Shown here: positions 52,352 to 60,903 of the stretch, one piece after another
Layout: each line of letters opens with the position of its first letter
How positions within the stretch are numbered: the stretch's first letter is position 1
Assembly: GCA_001771585.1 (NCBI GenBank)
Contig: MEUE01000004.1
Coordinates: 49,977 to 113,976 of the forward strand
Direction: 5' to 3'
Source of the DNA: a candidate division WOR-1 bacterium RIFOXYB2_FULL_46_45
Lineage (GTDB): Bacteria; Margulisbacteria; WOR-1; XYC2-FULL-46-14
Length of the DNA: 64,000 nt
The notes under the pieces: model-generated
The model's database searches: none
Told to the model about the DNA's origin: nothing
The model's input: the letters and a program-made list of their open reading frames with translations, nothing else
Translations under genes and position numbers: made by a program

Positions 52352-52723
52352 TCAAAAACCACAATGCAACGTCTGATAGTGTTCTGTCGTTATTCCATTT
52401 AATATTTGGAAAGCTTTTCTTAAATACTTCTTTAATTCAACGCGATTTACAACCACATCTCTTGAGAGAATGTTTACAATGTTTGCAATTTTGTCTAGTT
52501 GTCTAATTCTTATTAGTTCTTTTGGAGCGAAATGTCTTTCATAAGTACTGTCAGGATATCTTTCACTATAAGTTTTCATTTTAAATTCTTTAAAGAGATC
52601 GAGATCTTCTCTATACCCACTTCTTAGCCAAGTAAGACGCAATGAGATTTCGTTGTTGTAGTCGGCAGATAGACCGGTTCTTCTGCAAATTTGCGGTATT
52701 GGAAATCTCTCTCCTATTCTCAT
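52352..52723 (-). CDS. Hypothetical small basic protein
   Basis: A 123-residue protein, mostly helical and basic, with MRIGERFPIPQICRRTGLSADYNNEISLRLTWLRSGYREDLDLFKEF at the N-terminus and a leucine-rich C-terminal helix (LDKIANIVNILSRDVVVNRVELKKYLRKAFQIL). No domain recognised. There is no good Shine-Dalgarno before the ATG. It is separated from the AlbA_2 gene by 236 bp that hold a gene fragment. Coding status is probable, not certain. Confidence 0.5.
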   Translation of the reverse strand: MRIGERFPIPQICRRTGLSADYNNEISLRLTWLRSGYREDLDLFKEFKMKTYSERYPDSTYERHFAPKELIRIRQLDKIANIVNILSRDVVVNRVELKKYLRKAFQILNGITTEHYQTLHCGF

Positions 52724-52813
52724 ATACTGATTGCTGATTAATTTTATTAACCAGCCTCCTCTAAATATATATCCGACCGATTTCCAGGGAATTTCACTCT
52801 ATTTGCAACTCAA

Positions 52814-52912
52814 TTACCTCATCCTAAACAACAAAAACCTTGTCACCGCCAAAACGGCCATGCCAAAGCCGGCTAGAAGCGCTATGGGTAAATTGAAAAT
52901 AAACCTTATTTG
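52814..52912 (-). pseudogene. Duplicate of the C-terminal membrane tail of the integrase-ATPase gene
   Basis: A 32-codon stretch ends PIALLAGFGMAVLAVTRF then LLFRMR and a stop, nearly identical to the last 20 residues of the fusion protein at 55942 (AGFGMAILAVTRF, LLFRMR). An in-frame stop lies directly upstream, so only the 3' end was copied. A third, shorter copy of the same DNA (CGCCATGCCAAAGCCGGCC) is at about 61786-61804, outside the element. Confidence 0.7.
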
Positions 52913-52959
52913 CTACTACTTGTACTTTTGGCATAATATCCATCTTTTTTGAATAACAT

Positions 52960-54420
52960 TCAACCGGCCAAGGGGTTATTATCACCGGGGGGTGAAAATA
53001 AATCCGGGATTTCCTTTATCCCCGGTCTCCGGTAAAACGCTCCTTTTTTACTTGGCATTACTTCTTCGAGAAGTTGAGTTTTTACCCATGTTTTTAATAA
53101 ACGTGAAGCTTTCACCGAATCCTTAATCCCGGTTATTTTTCTTAATTCTTTATTGGTGATCTTGTGAAATTCATCCAGATATTTACCGACCGTATCCCAG
53201 TAGGATATCCTTGCCATATTAAACAGGGTAACCAGAACGGAGTTTGTGGTGAAGGGCGGAGTTAGATAAAGCGGATCATATAAATTGGCTTCTTTCATCA
53301 ACTCAAACATCCGGTTAACGCCTTCTCCAATATCAAGATTGGGACTTTCTTCCCCAAACCTGTTCAATGTCCTCAATATGACCGGATTCCTGGAAAAGCG
53401 ATCGTTCTTAATGTTGGCAACCGTTATATTTCCGGGTAACACGCCGGGGCTCTCAACCTCAATCCGATTGTCGAAGATTCTAATTTGCGTGTCGTTTTGA
53501 ATGCTGTAATCACGATGGATAACCGCATTAGTGATAGCTTCCTGCACTACCCATAGAGGATATTTAAGCTTGCTTTTAAAACTCGTCCCTTCTAACCTTG
53601 GCGGCGAGGTTTCAACCCAATTTTTTATGTACTCATAAGCGGTCTTTATCTGCGCAAGCAAGGCCCCTTCAATAGAAAACGGTTTTCTCAAAAAGTTCGG
53701 TTCGCCGGAAAAATCCGTTTTTGAACCGATATAATGGGATATTTTTATGCCGCATTTTCTTCTCAGGACGACCGACGGGTTTTTGGCAAAGAGCAAAACG
53801 CCGGCATTGTTAAGTTTTATCTCGTCCTTCTTTCGCGAGGCCAAACCGTTATTAACAAAAAAATCCTGGTCGTTTTTTTCTCCGCTCCCGGTATATTTTT
53901 TATATTTTTCCACCAGCTCCCCGTCCAAATCGGCGATGGTTACCCCCTCGACATTTTCACTCTCATAACTAATCGCGCCTTTGGCGTATTGCAACCGGAT
54001 TATTTCCTGGGCGGTCAACTCGCGATTGTGCCGGCCCCTTCTCAAAAATGTCCCTCCGCTTTTTATGGAATGAATCTCTATGTCGGGATTAACGACAATA
54101 ATTAACAACTTATCGGTATTCCCCAAACGGTTTATGATGTTGAGTTCGTAAGTTTTTAAATTGTTAAAAGGCGGAGATATTTCTTTGTGGATTAGATTTT
54201 GAATATCCGAAACATTATCGAGACCCTCGCTAATGCCGCACAGGCGGTCAACTCCATTTGCTTTTTCAGGGTCTTCCATGCCGATAACAATTGTGCCGCC
54301 GTCGGCATTGCCAAGAGCGACAACCGCTTCTAGTGCTTTTCTTGGCCTTACATTTGCTCTTTTACATTCGAATATTTGCCATTCACCGGACGACAAAAGC
54401 GCTTCAATTGCTTTATCCAT
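52960..54420 (-). CDS. AlbA_2 / GHKL domain protein (COG2865-type regulator)
   Basis: The 486-residue protein from ATG 54420 (AAAGGGGTGAG upstream; the track start 54441 is less likely) has an AlbA_2 (Schlafen-type) DNA- or RNA-binding domain at about 8-140: ESGEWQIFECK-like start (GEWQIFECKRANVRPRKALEAVVALGNADGGTIVIGMED) and the GTFLRRGRHNRELTAQEI end. Then follows the HATPase_c_4 region QEAITNAVIHRDYS..IRIFDNRIEVESPG, and a C-terminal winged helix with ITNKELRKITGI. Such proteins are usually called putative transcriptional regulators or RecG-like helicases, and many are on mobile elements and in defence islands. It is the last of four tightly overlapping cargo genes. Confidence 0.85.
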   Translation of the reverse strand: MDKAIEALLSSGEWQIFECKRANVRPRKALEAVVALGNADGGTIVIGMEDPEKANGVDRLCGISEGLDNVSDIQNLIHKEISPPFNNLKTYELNIINRLGNTDKLLIIVVNPDIEIHSIKSGGTFLRRGRHNRELTAQEIIRLQYAKGAISYESENVEGVTIADLDGELVEKYKKYTGSGEKNDQDFFVNNGLASRKKDEIKLNNAGVLLFAKNPSVVLRRKCGIKISHYIGSKTDFSGEPNFLRKPFSIEGALLAQIKTAYEYIKNWVETSPPRLEGTSFKSKLKYPLWVVQEAITNAVIHRDYSIQNDTQIRIFDNRIEVESPGVLPGNITVANIKNDRFSRNPVILRTLNRFGEESPNLDIGEGVNRMFELMKEANLYDPLYLTPPFTTNSVLVTLFNMARISYWDTVGKYLDEFHKITNKELRKITGIKDSVKASRLLKTWVKTQLLEEVMPSKKGAFYRRPGIKEIPDLFSPPGDNNPLAG

Positions 54421-54433
54421 TATCTCACCCCTT

Positions 54434-54757
54434 TCATGCAAAATATTGCTGAAACTGCCTGGTTTTACTGGGATGTTTCAAGCGTCTTAATGCTTTATTC
54501 TCTAACTGTCTTACTCTTTCCCTTGTAATGCCTAGGACATTGCCAATTTGCTGTAATGTTTGTGCTCCTTTGCCATCAAGCCCATAACGTAATTTTATCA
54601 CTATCTGGTATTTTTCGGGCAGACCTGACAAGGTCGCTTCAATAATTTGTATTACTTCTTCAAAATGATCCTTTTCTATTTCTTTGTTGGAAAATATTTT
54701 ACAAATAAGATTCTGACAATTTATTTTGTGTGTTTGTTCCAAGCGGCTCATTAACAT
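54434..54757 (-). CDS. Sigma-70 region 4-like protein
   Basis: A 107-residue protein whose second half is a textbook sigma-70 region 4: GLPEKYQIVIKLRYGLDGKGAQTLQQIGNVLGITRERVRQLENKALRRLKHP, with the region 4.2 HTH. Regions 2 and 3 are absent. The N-terminal 40 residues (LEQTHKINCQNLICKIFSNKEIEKDHFEEV) are unassigned. Without region 2 it cannot melt a promoter alone; it may be a DNA-binding adaptor or a modulator of the host polymerase. It overlaps the SEC-C gene by 7 bp and the AlbA_2 ORF region closely, so all are one message. ATG 54751 is an alternative start. Confidence 0.85.
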   Translation of the reverse strand: MLMSRLEQTHKINCQNLICKIFSNKEIEKDHFEEVIQIIEATLSGLPEKYQIVIKLRYGLDGKGAQTLQQIGNVLGITRERVRQLENKALRRLKHPSKTRQFQQYFA

Positions 54758-55938
54758 TTTCTCCCCTTGCCATCGGCCTTAAGTTTATCTTCCAATTTTA
54801 TCCAAAGCCGTCCAAAAATATAGCCATGCCGTCTTAGGAACAGATTAACATCTTCGCTGCTTTTACATTTACAGTATTCTTCCGCAATCATCCCTCTAAT
54901 ATCTTGAGAAAAAGGTCCCGGATAGGCCTGGTAAGCGCCGGACAATAAATTATAGCCGCCAACATTAAAAGCCCGGGAACAAACAAGATCGCCATCTTTG
55001 GCGGATTCAGAAAAAAGCTTATCATGAATAAATATTTCCTGGTGATCGAAGATGTTACGGATCAGTGCCCCTCGGCCTTTTACAATATAAGTTATCATCC
55101 AAACAGTCAATGGCGCTTTGATCCGGGCTTCGATGACGCTTTTTTCCCGGTCCGTCAACTCTGGATCGGACAGCAACCTGCCAAGGACAAAAGGGACATC
55201 TTCGCCCATTTTATAGTAATCGTTCATTAGCCACTCGTTATATTCCAGTTCGGCGGTGCCGTCGACCACGCCTTTCTCCCTGATTAAATCCAGTCGTTTT
55301 TCTCCCCAATAATGTTCCACCAATAATTTTGTATCGAGGACGCCGCTGTTTTCTATTAAACGCATTCCCTTATTAATAACGCCGGAATCGATCTTTTTCC
55401 ATTCGGCAACTAAAGCATCTTCCAGGTCATCGTGGATCAAACAACACTTCTTATATTTCTTTCCGCTGCCGCAGGGACATTGGTCATTGCGGCCGTATTT
55501 TTGCTTCTGCTTGATAAGGTATGAAAAATTCATTTTTACTTTACCAAAAACCTCTCGCAACTCGCTTTCCTCCATGCCCTCGTATTTTTCGATTGTGTCT
55601 TTGCCAAACGCACTCCAGACATTCATGACATATCTTACGACCTCATTCAGCTCATCCATGCCGCCGGATGCTTTCTCTCCCGCCAATTCGAAAAATTCTT
55701 CAATTTTTACTTGTGGAAAAAGATTGGATGTTTTAAACATCTTTTCTCTTCGCTTTTTTGCTTCGGCTACGCTTACCCCTTGCTGTTTGGCAGAAATTTT
55801 AATCATGCAGTCATAACAGGCCACCAGAGGGTTGGCGGATTGAGGCTCTAACATGCCGCCCATTCGGGAGGTTTTTCCACAGATGTCGCATAAGCACTTG
55901 CCGCCATCTTTAATTTTGCCTTCAAAAGGATGTTTCAT
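54751..55938 (-). CDS. Zinc-ribbon / SEC-C motif protein
   Basis: The 395-residue protein starts with a four-cysteine zinc ribbon (CDIC at 17-20, CYDC at 41-44), has a helical region and then a SEC-C metal-binding motif, GRNDQCPCGSGKKYKKCC, at residues 149-166. The C-terminal 220 residues have no family that I can name. SEC-C motifs appear on SecA, on chaperone-like adaptors and on many proteins of unknown role, including genes in defence islands. It starts 3 bp after the stop of the integrase-ATPase fusion gene and overlaps the sigma-like gene by 7 bp. Its role is probably tied to the fusion protein. Confidence 0.8.
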   Translation of the reverse strand: MKHPFEGKIKDGGKCLCDICGKTSRMGGMLEPQSANPLVACYDCMIKISAKQQGVSVAEAKKRREKMFKTSNLFPQVKIEEFFELAGEKASGGMDELNEVVRYVMNVWSAFGKDTIEKYEGMEESELREVFGKVKMNFSYLIKQKQKYGRNDQCPCGSGKKYKKCCLIHDDLEDALVAEWKKIDSGVINKGMRLIENSGVLDTKLLVEHYWGEKRLDLIREKGVVDGTAELEYNEWLMNDYYKMGEDVPFVLGRLLSDPELTDREKSVIEARIKAPLTVWMITYIVKGRGALIRNIFDHQEIFIHDKLFSESAKDGDLVCSRAFNVGGYNLLSGAYQAYPGPFSQDIRGMIAEEYCKCKSSEDVNLFLRRHGYIFGRLWIKLEDKLKADGKGRKC

Positions 55939-55941
55939 TTT

Positions 55942-57399
55942 TTACCTCATCCTAAAAAGTAAAAATCTCGTTACCGCCAAAATCGCCATGCCAAAGCCGG
56001 CCAGAATATAACCCTCAAAACTATGTGTGCCAAGAGCTAAAAATCTGAACATGATCGCTATTCCCCAAAGTATCACAATTACCGAGGTCCAGTCGCGGTA
56101 TTTTATCCCGGCTTCATGATAAACCTCCCGGATTGAATCCCGATTGACCACCGGCTTATGGCTGACTTGATGGATCATATCAACAATCGCCAGAGGGAGT
56201 TTATTTGACAAGGTCATAACCCGGGTCTCAAGCAATTCATAATCGCTGATCGAAAGATTCTCGGTTAAATAATGGATTAGCTCTTTAGCCGAATGATCGC
56301 TAAGCGGATTAAGCTCGATCTGCTTAAACTTCCACCAGATCTGCTTGAGCTTCGGCAGAGTATCCTCTGTTGAGGCGAGTATCGTAAAATTCTCGATCAA
56401 TGCCAAAAACGGATCAACATCCGAGACCCTTAAATTTTGCAGATTATCGATTATAAGAACCGGCGGCGAGCCGCCTTTGGTATTAACAATATGTTCCGCG
56501 ATCTCCCTGGTGGTGGCACGGGATTTGATCTGCTTCTTCCAGTCCGGATTTAACTTATCGCAGATCTGATCAAGCATGTTGCGGGTTGGAGACGGCGAGG
56601 GAATATACAGCGTATTTGGTCCAAGCAATTTAGCCATATGTTTGAGGGTATGAGTTTTACCGATTCCCAGCGGACCGATAAGCAAAACCGACTGGCCTTT
56701 GGTTAGGTTTGATTTTAGGTCCTCGATAACCCCATCCCTGCCAAAGATCACTTCTTCCGGATTTGGAACAATCGAGCCCTTTATTTCCAACAGCTTCTTG
56801 GCTTGTTTGGGCTTAGTGGGAAAGACATTGGAAATAAGGCGGGATAAAGCGGGGCGGGTGTCCACATGCTCGGGTATTTCCGGTTTAACCGGCGGGTGTT
56901 TTGCCGCTTGGATATATTTATTGATCGACTGCGGATCGTTGATCCCTAAAATTGCTTTAGCTTTGTCCAGCGAGACCTCTTCCTGAAAAAACCGGACGGC
57001 AAAGGTGTTGCGTAGTATCTGCGCGTTGACCTTTCTTTTGATCCCGGCCTGATCGGCATATTTTCTAATAAGATGATCGACGCTGCGAGCTGATAGAGGA
57101 TTAACCTTCCCCTTGGTTGTAATAAAAAAAGCGGGAGTGTGGGTGTCGACTCTCTCTTTTGACCATTTGGCTAAAGCTTCAAAGGCCTGATCGTTTAACG
57201 GTAAATCCCTCTTTCTGCCTCCTGCAATCTTTAGAATCTTCTTGTCCCAATCGATTGAATCAATTTTAAGGTCAACCAGTTCGTTTAGAAACAGGCCGGT
57301 GTCCAGAAAAAGTGTAACGATTGCTCTGTCGCGGAGGTCATTAATAGAATTGAGGAGGGAGTTAGTTTCGTTGAGAGTTAGATAATCAATCGAACTCAT
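55942..57399 (-). CDS. Fusion of degenerate tyrosine-recombinase domain, P-loop ATPase and C-terminal membrane hairpin
   Basis: Residues 1-165 follow the tyrosine recombinase catalytic fold (LFLDTGLFLNELVDLKIDSIDW; ILRNTFAVRFF; LGINDPQSINKYIQ). Arg130 and Tyr162 remain, but the first catalytic Arg is Phe37, the HxxR His is Gln127 and the later His positions are Asn131 and Ile153, so cleavage activity is unlikely. A linker leads to an AAA+/STAND-type ATPase: Walker A GPLGIGKT (242-249), Walker B VLIIDN (314-319), a sensor-like LAST (341-344). Two transmembrane helices follow (about 437-456 and 462-482), ending RMR. The likely picture is a membrane-anchored ATPase with a DNA- or ligand-reading N-terminus. 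It heads the tight four-gene run to the AlbA_2 gene. Confidence 0.85.
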   Translation of the reverse strand: MSSIDYLTLNETNSLLNSINDLRDRAIVTLFLDTGLFLNELVDLKIDSIDWDKKILKIAGGRKRDLPLNDQAFEALAKWSKERVDTHTPAFFITTKGKVNPLSARSVDHLIRKYADQAGIKRKVNAQILRNTFAVRFFQEEVSLDKAKAILGINDPQSINKYIQAAKHPPVKPEIPEHVDTRPALSRLISNVFPTKPKQAKKLLEIKGSIVPNPEEVIFGRDGVIEDLKSNLTKGQSVLLIGPLGIGKTHTLKHMAKLLGPNTLYIPSPSPTRNMLDQICDKLNPDWKKQIKSRATTREIAEHIVNTKGGSPPVLIIDNLQNLRVSDVDPFLALIENFTILASTEDTLPKLKQIWWKFKQIELNPLSDHSAKELIHYLTENLSISDYELLETRVMTLSNKLPLAIVDMIHQVSHKPVVNRDSIREVYHEAGIKYRDWTSVIVILWGIAIMFRFLALGTHSFEGYILAGFGMAILAVTRFLLFRMR

Positions 57400-57442
57400 T
57401 ATAGGTAAATTATAGCATTGTTAAGCTGAAAAATTACTTAGC

Positions 57443-59002
57443 TTACACAATATAATCACTTTTAAGACGCTTATCGGATAATGATGGGGCTGAATCTTGA
57501 GAATCACTAGATTCATAACTGGAATATGAAGTATGAGTTTGCGCAAAAAGCATACTTCTTGCAGACTCCACCCCAGTATTTCTGTAAGAGGGATCTAATG
57601 ATTCCCTCAATGCTTCCGCTAATAATTTATTAGTAAGTGCAATTTGGGACAATAATTCTTGTTGTCGATAGGCAGAATGACCTCCCAATAATCCCAAAAC
57701 AATCTCAATATCCTGAGAAAGATTGAGCGTTGTAACTCGAACAAGACTAGCTATTGTTTTACCAGCAAGCTCAATCGGAACTGATGGATCTATTGCAATA
57801 ATTAAGGGATTTTTTCTCTTAATAGAAAGATCTGCTGTTCTAACAGTATCCAAAAAATCCCCTTGAGACATAAACCTTCTTAGCGCCAAAAGTGCTCGGA
57901 TAGTTAGGTTATCAAAATGGTTTTCTGCTTCTAGCACCTCTTCCTCTCTAGGTCTATAGGTATGACGAGAGAACATTCCTCTTCCTTCTCTTGTTTTATT
58001 AAGAGCCTCCAATCTACCATTCCCCTTCTCTCCAATATGCCCAATTATATATCGTAAAGTTTGTTCGGATGTTTTAGGATGAAATACAATCTGAGGTAAA
58101 AGATACTCGGCCATCTGGGCAGTTTTCACGATTTCATCCAATTCTTCCGAAGTAATATCGTTTAGCTTTTCAAAAGCACGACGATCTAAGCGAGAAACAC
58201 TATCTCTGCTATGCAGAACAATATACAACAATGTTTCTCTCTTGGTCCTTGGATGATCCACAACATTGGCAAGTATTCCACCAAAAAGAAGACACCCCTT
58301 ACCAAGTGCATCTAATTCATCAGGAGTTATTTCTTTATTTTGACAAAGATTTTCATAGGCTCGTGTCACTGCCTGTTGTCTTGATGAATCTCTATAATTG
58401 CCAATTATAAATTGAATAAGCACTGACCTGGGAATTTTTGGATGGGCAACTAGCCTTAAAACAAGTTCTGGCACCTTACTCCCAATAAAGGCAGAAAGTT
58501 CTCCCGATGTTAAGCTGTCTTCCGCCGAATCAAAAGCAGCCAAAGCGATTTCCCTGTAGGTCTCGCCGATTAATCGTAGCAATGCTAGCTTAGGGGTTTC
58601 TCTCCTTTGTGCCACGCCTCTTCTAACATACTGACTAGGATGGTGTGACATTTTTTCTAGTTCATCGGGAGTAGCTTTTTCAACAATTTTTATGTAAGGC
58701 AAATGAGTATACGAATTGTTTTCTTTAATAAGGACAGAAGCAAGCGCACGATCACAAAACCGTAAAACAACTTTATCCTTTTCTTCAGAAAGTTCCGAAG
58801 TTCTGCCCAATAGATTGGCGACCACCGCTTCTTTTACTTGGGGATCCGAATGAAACGATAATCGAGCCAATGTTCTAAAATTAATAAAGGGATCCCGCGC
58901 TTTTGCTAAATCGCTTCCCCAAGGATTATGTGTGCCTAAAATCCTTCCGTTACCAAACCAGCTTCCATTACCGGTTCCTCTAACTACTCTCATTAATCCC
59001 AT
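57443..59002 (-). CDS. Leucine-rich-variant (LRV/HEAT-like) repeat protein
   Basis: The 519-residue protein is largely alpha-solenoid. Repeats of about 45-50 residues carry a recurring LARxSxHSDPxVKEAVVANL / VxHPKxxxxxLxxII pattern: LSFHSDPQVKEAVVANL, SHHPSQYVRRGVAQRRETP, VAHPKIPRSVLIQFI, VVDHPRTKRETLLYIV, VFHPKTSEQTLRYII. This is the LRV repeat style. The N-terminus is basic and Gly-rich (MGLMRVVRGTGNGSWFGNGR) and the last 60 residues are Ser-rich and probably disordered. AGGAGGT lies 8 nt before the ATG. It is 43 bp upstream of the integrase-ATPase fusion on the same strand and may serve as a sensor or scaffold for it. Function unknown. Confidence 0.75.
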   Translation of the reverse strand: MGLMRVVRGTGNGSWFGNGRILGTHNPWGSDLAKARDPFINFRTLARLSFHSDPQVKEAVVANLLGRTSELSEEKDKVVLRFCDRALASVLIKENNSYTHLPYIKIVEKATPDELEKMSHHPSQYVRRGVAQRRETPKLALLRLIGETYREIALAAFDSAEDSLTSGELSAFIGSKVPELVLRLVAHPKIPRSVLIQFIIGNYRDSSRQQAVTRAYENLCQNKEITPDELDALGKGCLLFGGILANVVDHPRTKRETLLYIVLHSRDSVSRLDRRAFEKLNDITSEELDEIVKTAQMAEYLLPQIVFHPKTSEQTLRYIIGHIGEKGNGRLEALNKTREGRGMFSRHTYRPREEEVLEAENHFDNLTIRALLALRRFMSQGDFLDTVRTADLSIKRKNPLIIAIDPSVPIELAGKTIASLVRVTTLNLSQDIEIVLGLLGGHSAYRQQELLSQIALTNKLLAEALRESLDPSYRNTGVESARSMLFAQTHTSYSSYESSDSQDSAPSLSDKRLKSDYIV

Positions 59003-59052
59003 AAAAATTTACCTCCTATTGTTCCTCTTCATTTTGGGCAGATAAAATAAAG

Positions 59053-59883
59053 CTAAATAACTGTTATTTTTAGGGGAATATTCGCTGCGATCCAGAAATT
59101 CTCCCCTTTTCTGCAAAGAAAAAAAGCAAACGACGGCAAATGACCAGATTCTAAACATCCAGCATATCCAATTGTCCTAATACTATTATCTTTTAATAAA
59201 ATTTTTTCTTCTCTCCCCACCATCGCAAGAACATAATTACTGCTGTCCTTTCTAACTGAAAAATAAACAGTATCATTGTAATTTATACTTATAGTGCTTA
59301 ATTGACCAATAAATTCCACACGTCCAACCCCTTGTTGCAAAAGCAAATAATCTTCTTCGGGAGGAATCAACAATATTCTTTCTTCCTGTTTCAGCCCTCT
59401 CAATAAAGCGGCCAATGTTTTCACTGCTTGGGATTTATTATAATGTCCGTAATGTGTCGGGCGGTTTGTCTCCTGATATAGTTGAATTACAGAATCTATA
59501 AGAGGGTCGGGGTCGCCCCGTTCTGGCACTGCAATCAATCCCATTCGAGCCTTTAATGCTATCAATGGATCATCAAGAACTTGCTCCGATTGATTCGGCA
59601 CTCCTAAAACGGCTTCTTTTTGATTGGCAAAAGAGGCCTGCTCAGTCAGCTCAACCGCACGAGCAACCAAGGCCGGTTCAATTTGGTATAAAGAGGCCAC
59701 TTTAACTTTCCCAAGAAGCATTCTTGAAGATAAGTTTTTAGCAATCGCATCTTTACGATCTGGATCCTGCGTTTTCAAAAACAATCTTCCTAATCCCCAA
59801 ACACTTGTGTGTTTACTTCCCGACCTAACATCCTTACTCCTCAACAAGTTTACCGGTCTCCAAAACACGGAAGATAATGCCAT
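59053..59883 (-). CDS. Hypothetical protein, first gene of the cargo block
   Basis: The 276-residue protein is not recognised. It opens with a basic stretch (MALSSVFWRPVNLLRSKDVRSGSKH), has a helical first half with LRV-like hints (LKTQDPDRKDAIAKNLSSRMLL, YQIEPALVARAVEL) resembling the neighbour at 57443, and a beta-rich C-terminal domain (VEFIGQLSTISINYNDTVYFSVRKDSSNYVLAMVG). GGGAGGT precedes the ATG. It is followed after 50 bp by the LRV protein, so the two are a likely pair. No signal peptide is apparent. Confidence 0.65.
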   Translation of the reverse strand: MALSSVFWRPVNLLRSKDVRSGSKHTSVWGLGRLFLKTQDPDRKDAIAKNLSSRMLLGKVKVASLYQIEPALVARAVELTEQASFANQKEAVLGVPNQSEQVLDDPLIALKARMGLIAVPERGDPDPLIDSVIQLYQETNRPTHYGHYNKSQAVKTLAALLRGLKQEERILLIPPEEDYLLLQQGVGRVEFIGQLSTISINYNDTVYFSVRKDSSNYVLAMVGREEKILLKDNSIRTIGYAGCLESGHLPSFAFFLCRKGENFWIAANIPLKITVI

Positions 59884-60042
59884 AAAAGTACCTCCCTAAA
59901 ATTTCAACTTCCCTTCCTACTTATTTATCTTAACCTTTTCTTAAAAATTTCACGTTATTTTACAAAAATATAAGCCATAGTGCGACTTTTCCGGCCGATA
60001 TTGCGGTTTACCCCCCTTGATTGTGCGGAATACCCGACATTC

Positions 60043-60063
60043 GGACAGGTCAAGGACCTGTCC
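60043..60063. repeat. GGACAGGT-family palindrome, intergenic copy
   Basis: GGACAGGTC-AAG-GACCTGTCC, a 9-bp perfect stem with a three-base loop. Same core as the copies in uvrA (3732-3759) and folK (10311-10361). Confidence 0.85.
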
Positions 60064-60690
60064 CTACAATCTTTTGCTAGCATCTGGACTTTTAGGTGAC
60101 TTTTTCAACTCCCCTTCCCTCTCTTTTTCATTTAGGAATGGGGCGGGGTTTAAAAAGCCCTTATTTTTATTCGGTTTTGGGGCGGTGGTGGTTGGGGGGT
60201 GGGGTTCTCTCCTTGTTCTTGTCTTTGTCCTTCTTCCCTCCTTTTCTTAAGGAATCCGTCTCTGGTTGAAAAGAAAATTAACCCGTTAAATTTCGGGGCA
60301 GGGAGGAAACGGTGGAGGGGTTTAAAAATGTGTTTTTACCTTATAAAACCAGTGATAAAAGCAGCACAATGTTAAAGCCGGTCCCGACTGGTTTTGCCTC
60401 CTGATGGGTTTTGTTTGGAGGGGAGGAAAAGGAATCAATCAGTGCCAATTTAAAAACAACCCTCCAAATAAACAAACCAACCAAAAACCACCATCAAATC
60501 ATAACTCCCCCAATTGATCTGACCTTTAACCAACAACACAAAAACAATAATGCAAAAAATGATTAGTGCAAAAATTAACAAGCACAATCCGCCCGCTCAC
60601 CAATCCAACAATATTAATTAAATACAACAACAGCAACGCAATACAATGCAGCAGCAGAAAAACCTGTGTACAGCAATATCCTATATAGGG

Positions 60691-60723
60691 ATGTTGCGGG
60701 ATTCTCTGGGAAATCCGCAACAT
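60691..60723. repeat. Strong hairpin ATGTTGCGG..CCGCAACAT
   Basis: ATGTTGCGGGATT (60691-60703) and AAATCCGCAACAT (60711-60723) pair over 9 perfect base pairs and then with one bulged G, with a seven-base loop CTCTGGG. It directly follows the palindrome CCTATATAGG (60680-60689). Confidence 0.75.
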
Positions 60724-60903
60724 GTTTAGGCTATTTTGACCTTCCCAAATCCAGCCTCTTGCAGCCGTGAATGGTATTGGGTAAAATGAAAGAGATGGTT
60801 CGACCCGCAACGGGTTGCGCTATTTTAGTTGCTAGTTTTCATAACGACCCCCGAGTGAAAAAATCCATCCAAGAAACCGATCGAACAGGGAAAAGATGGG
60901 AGG

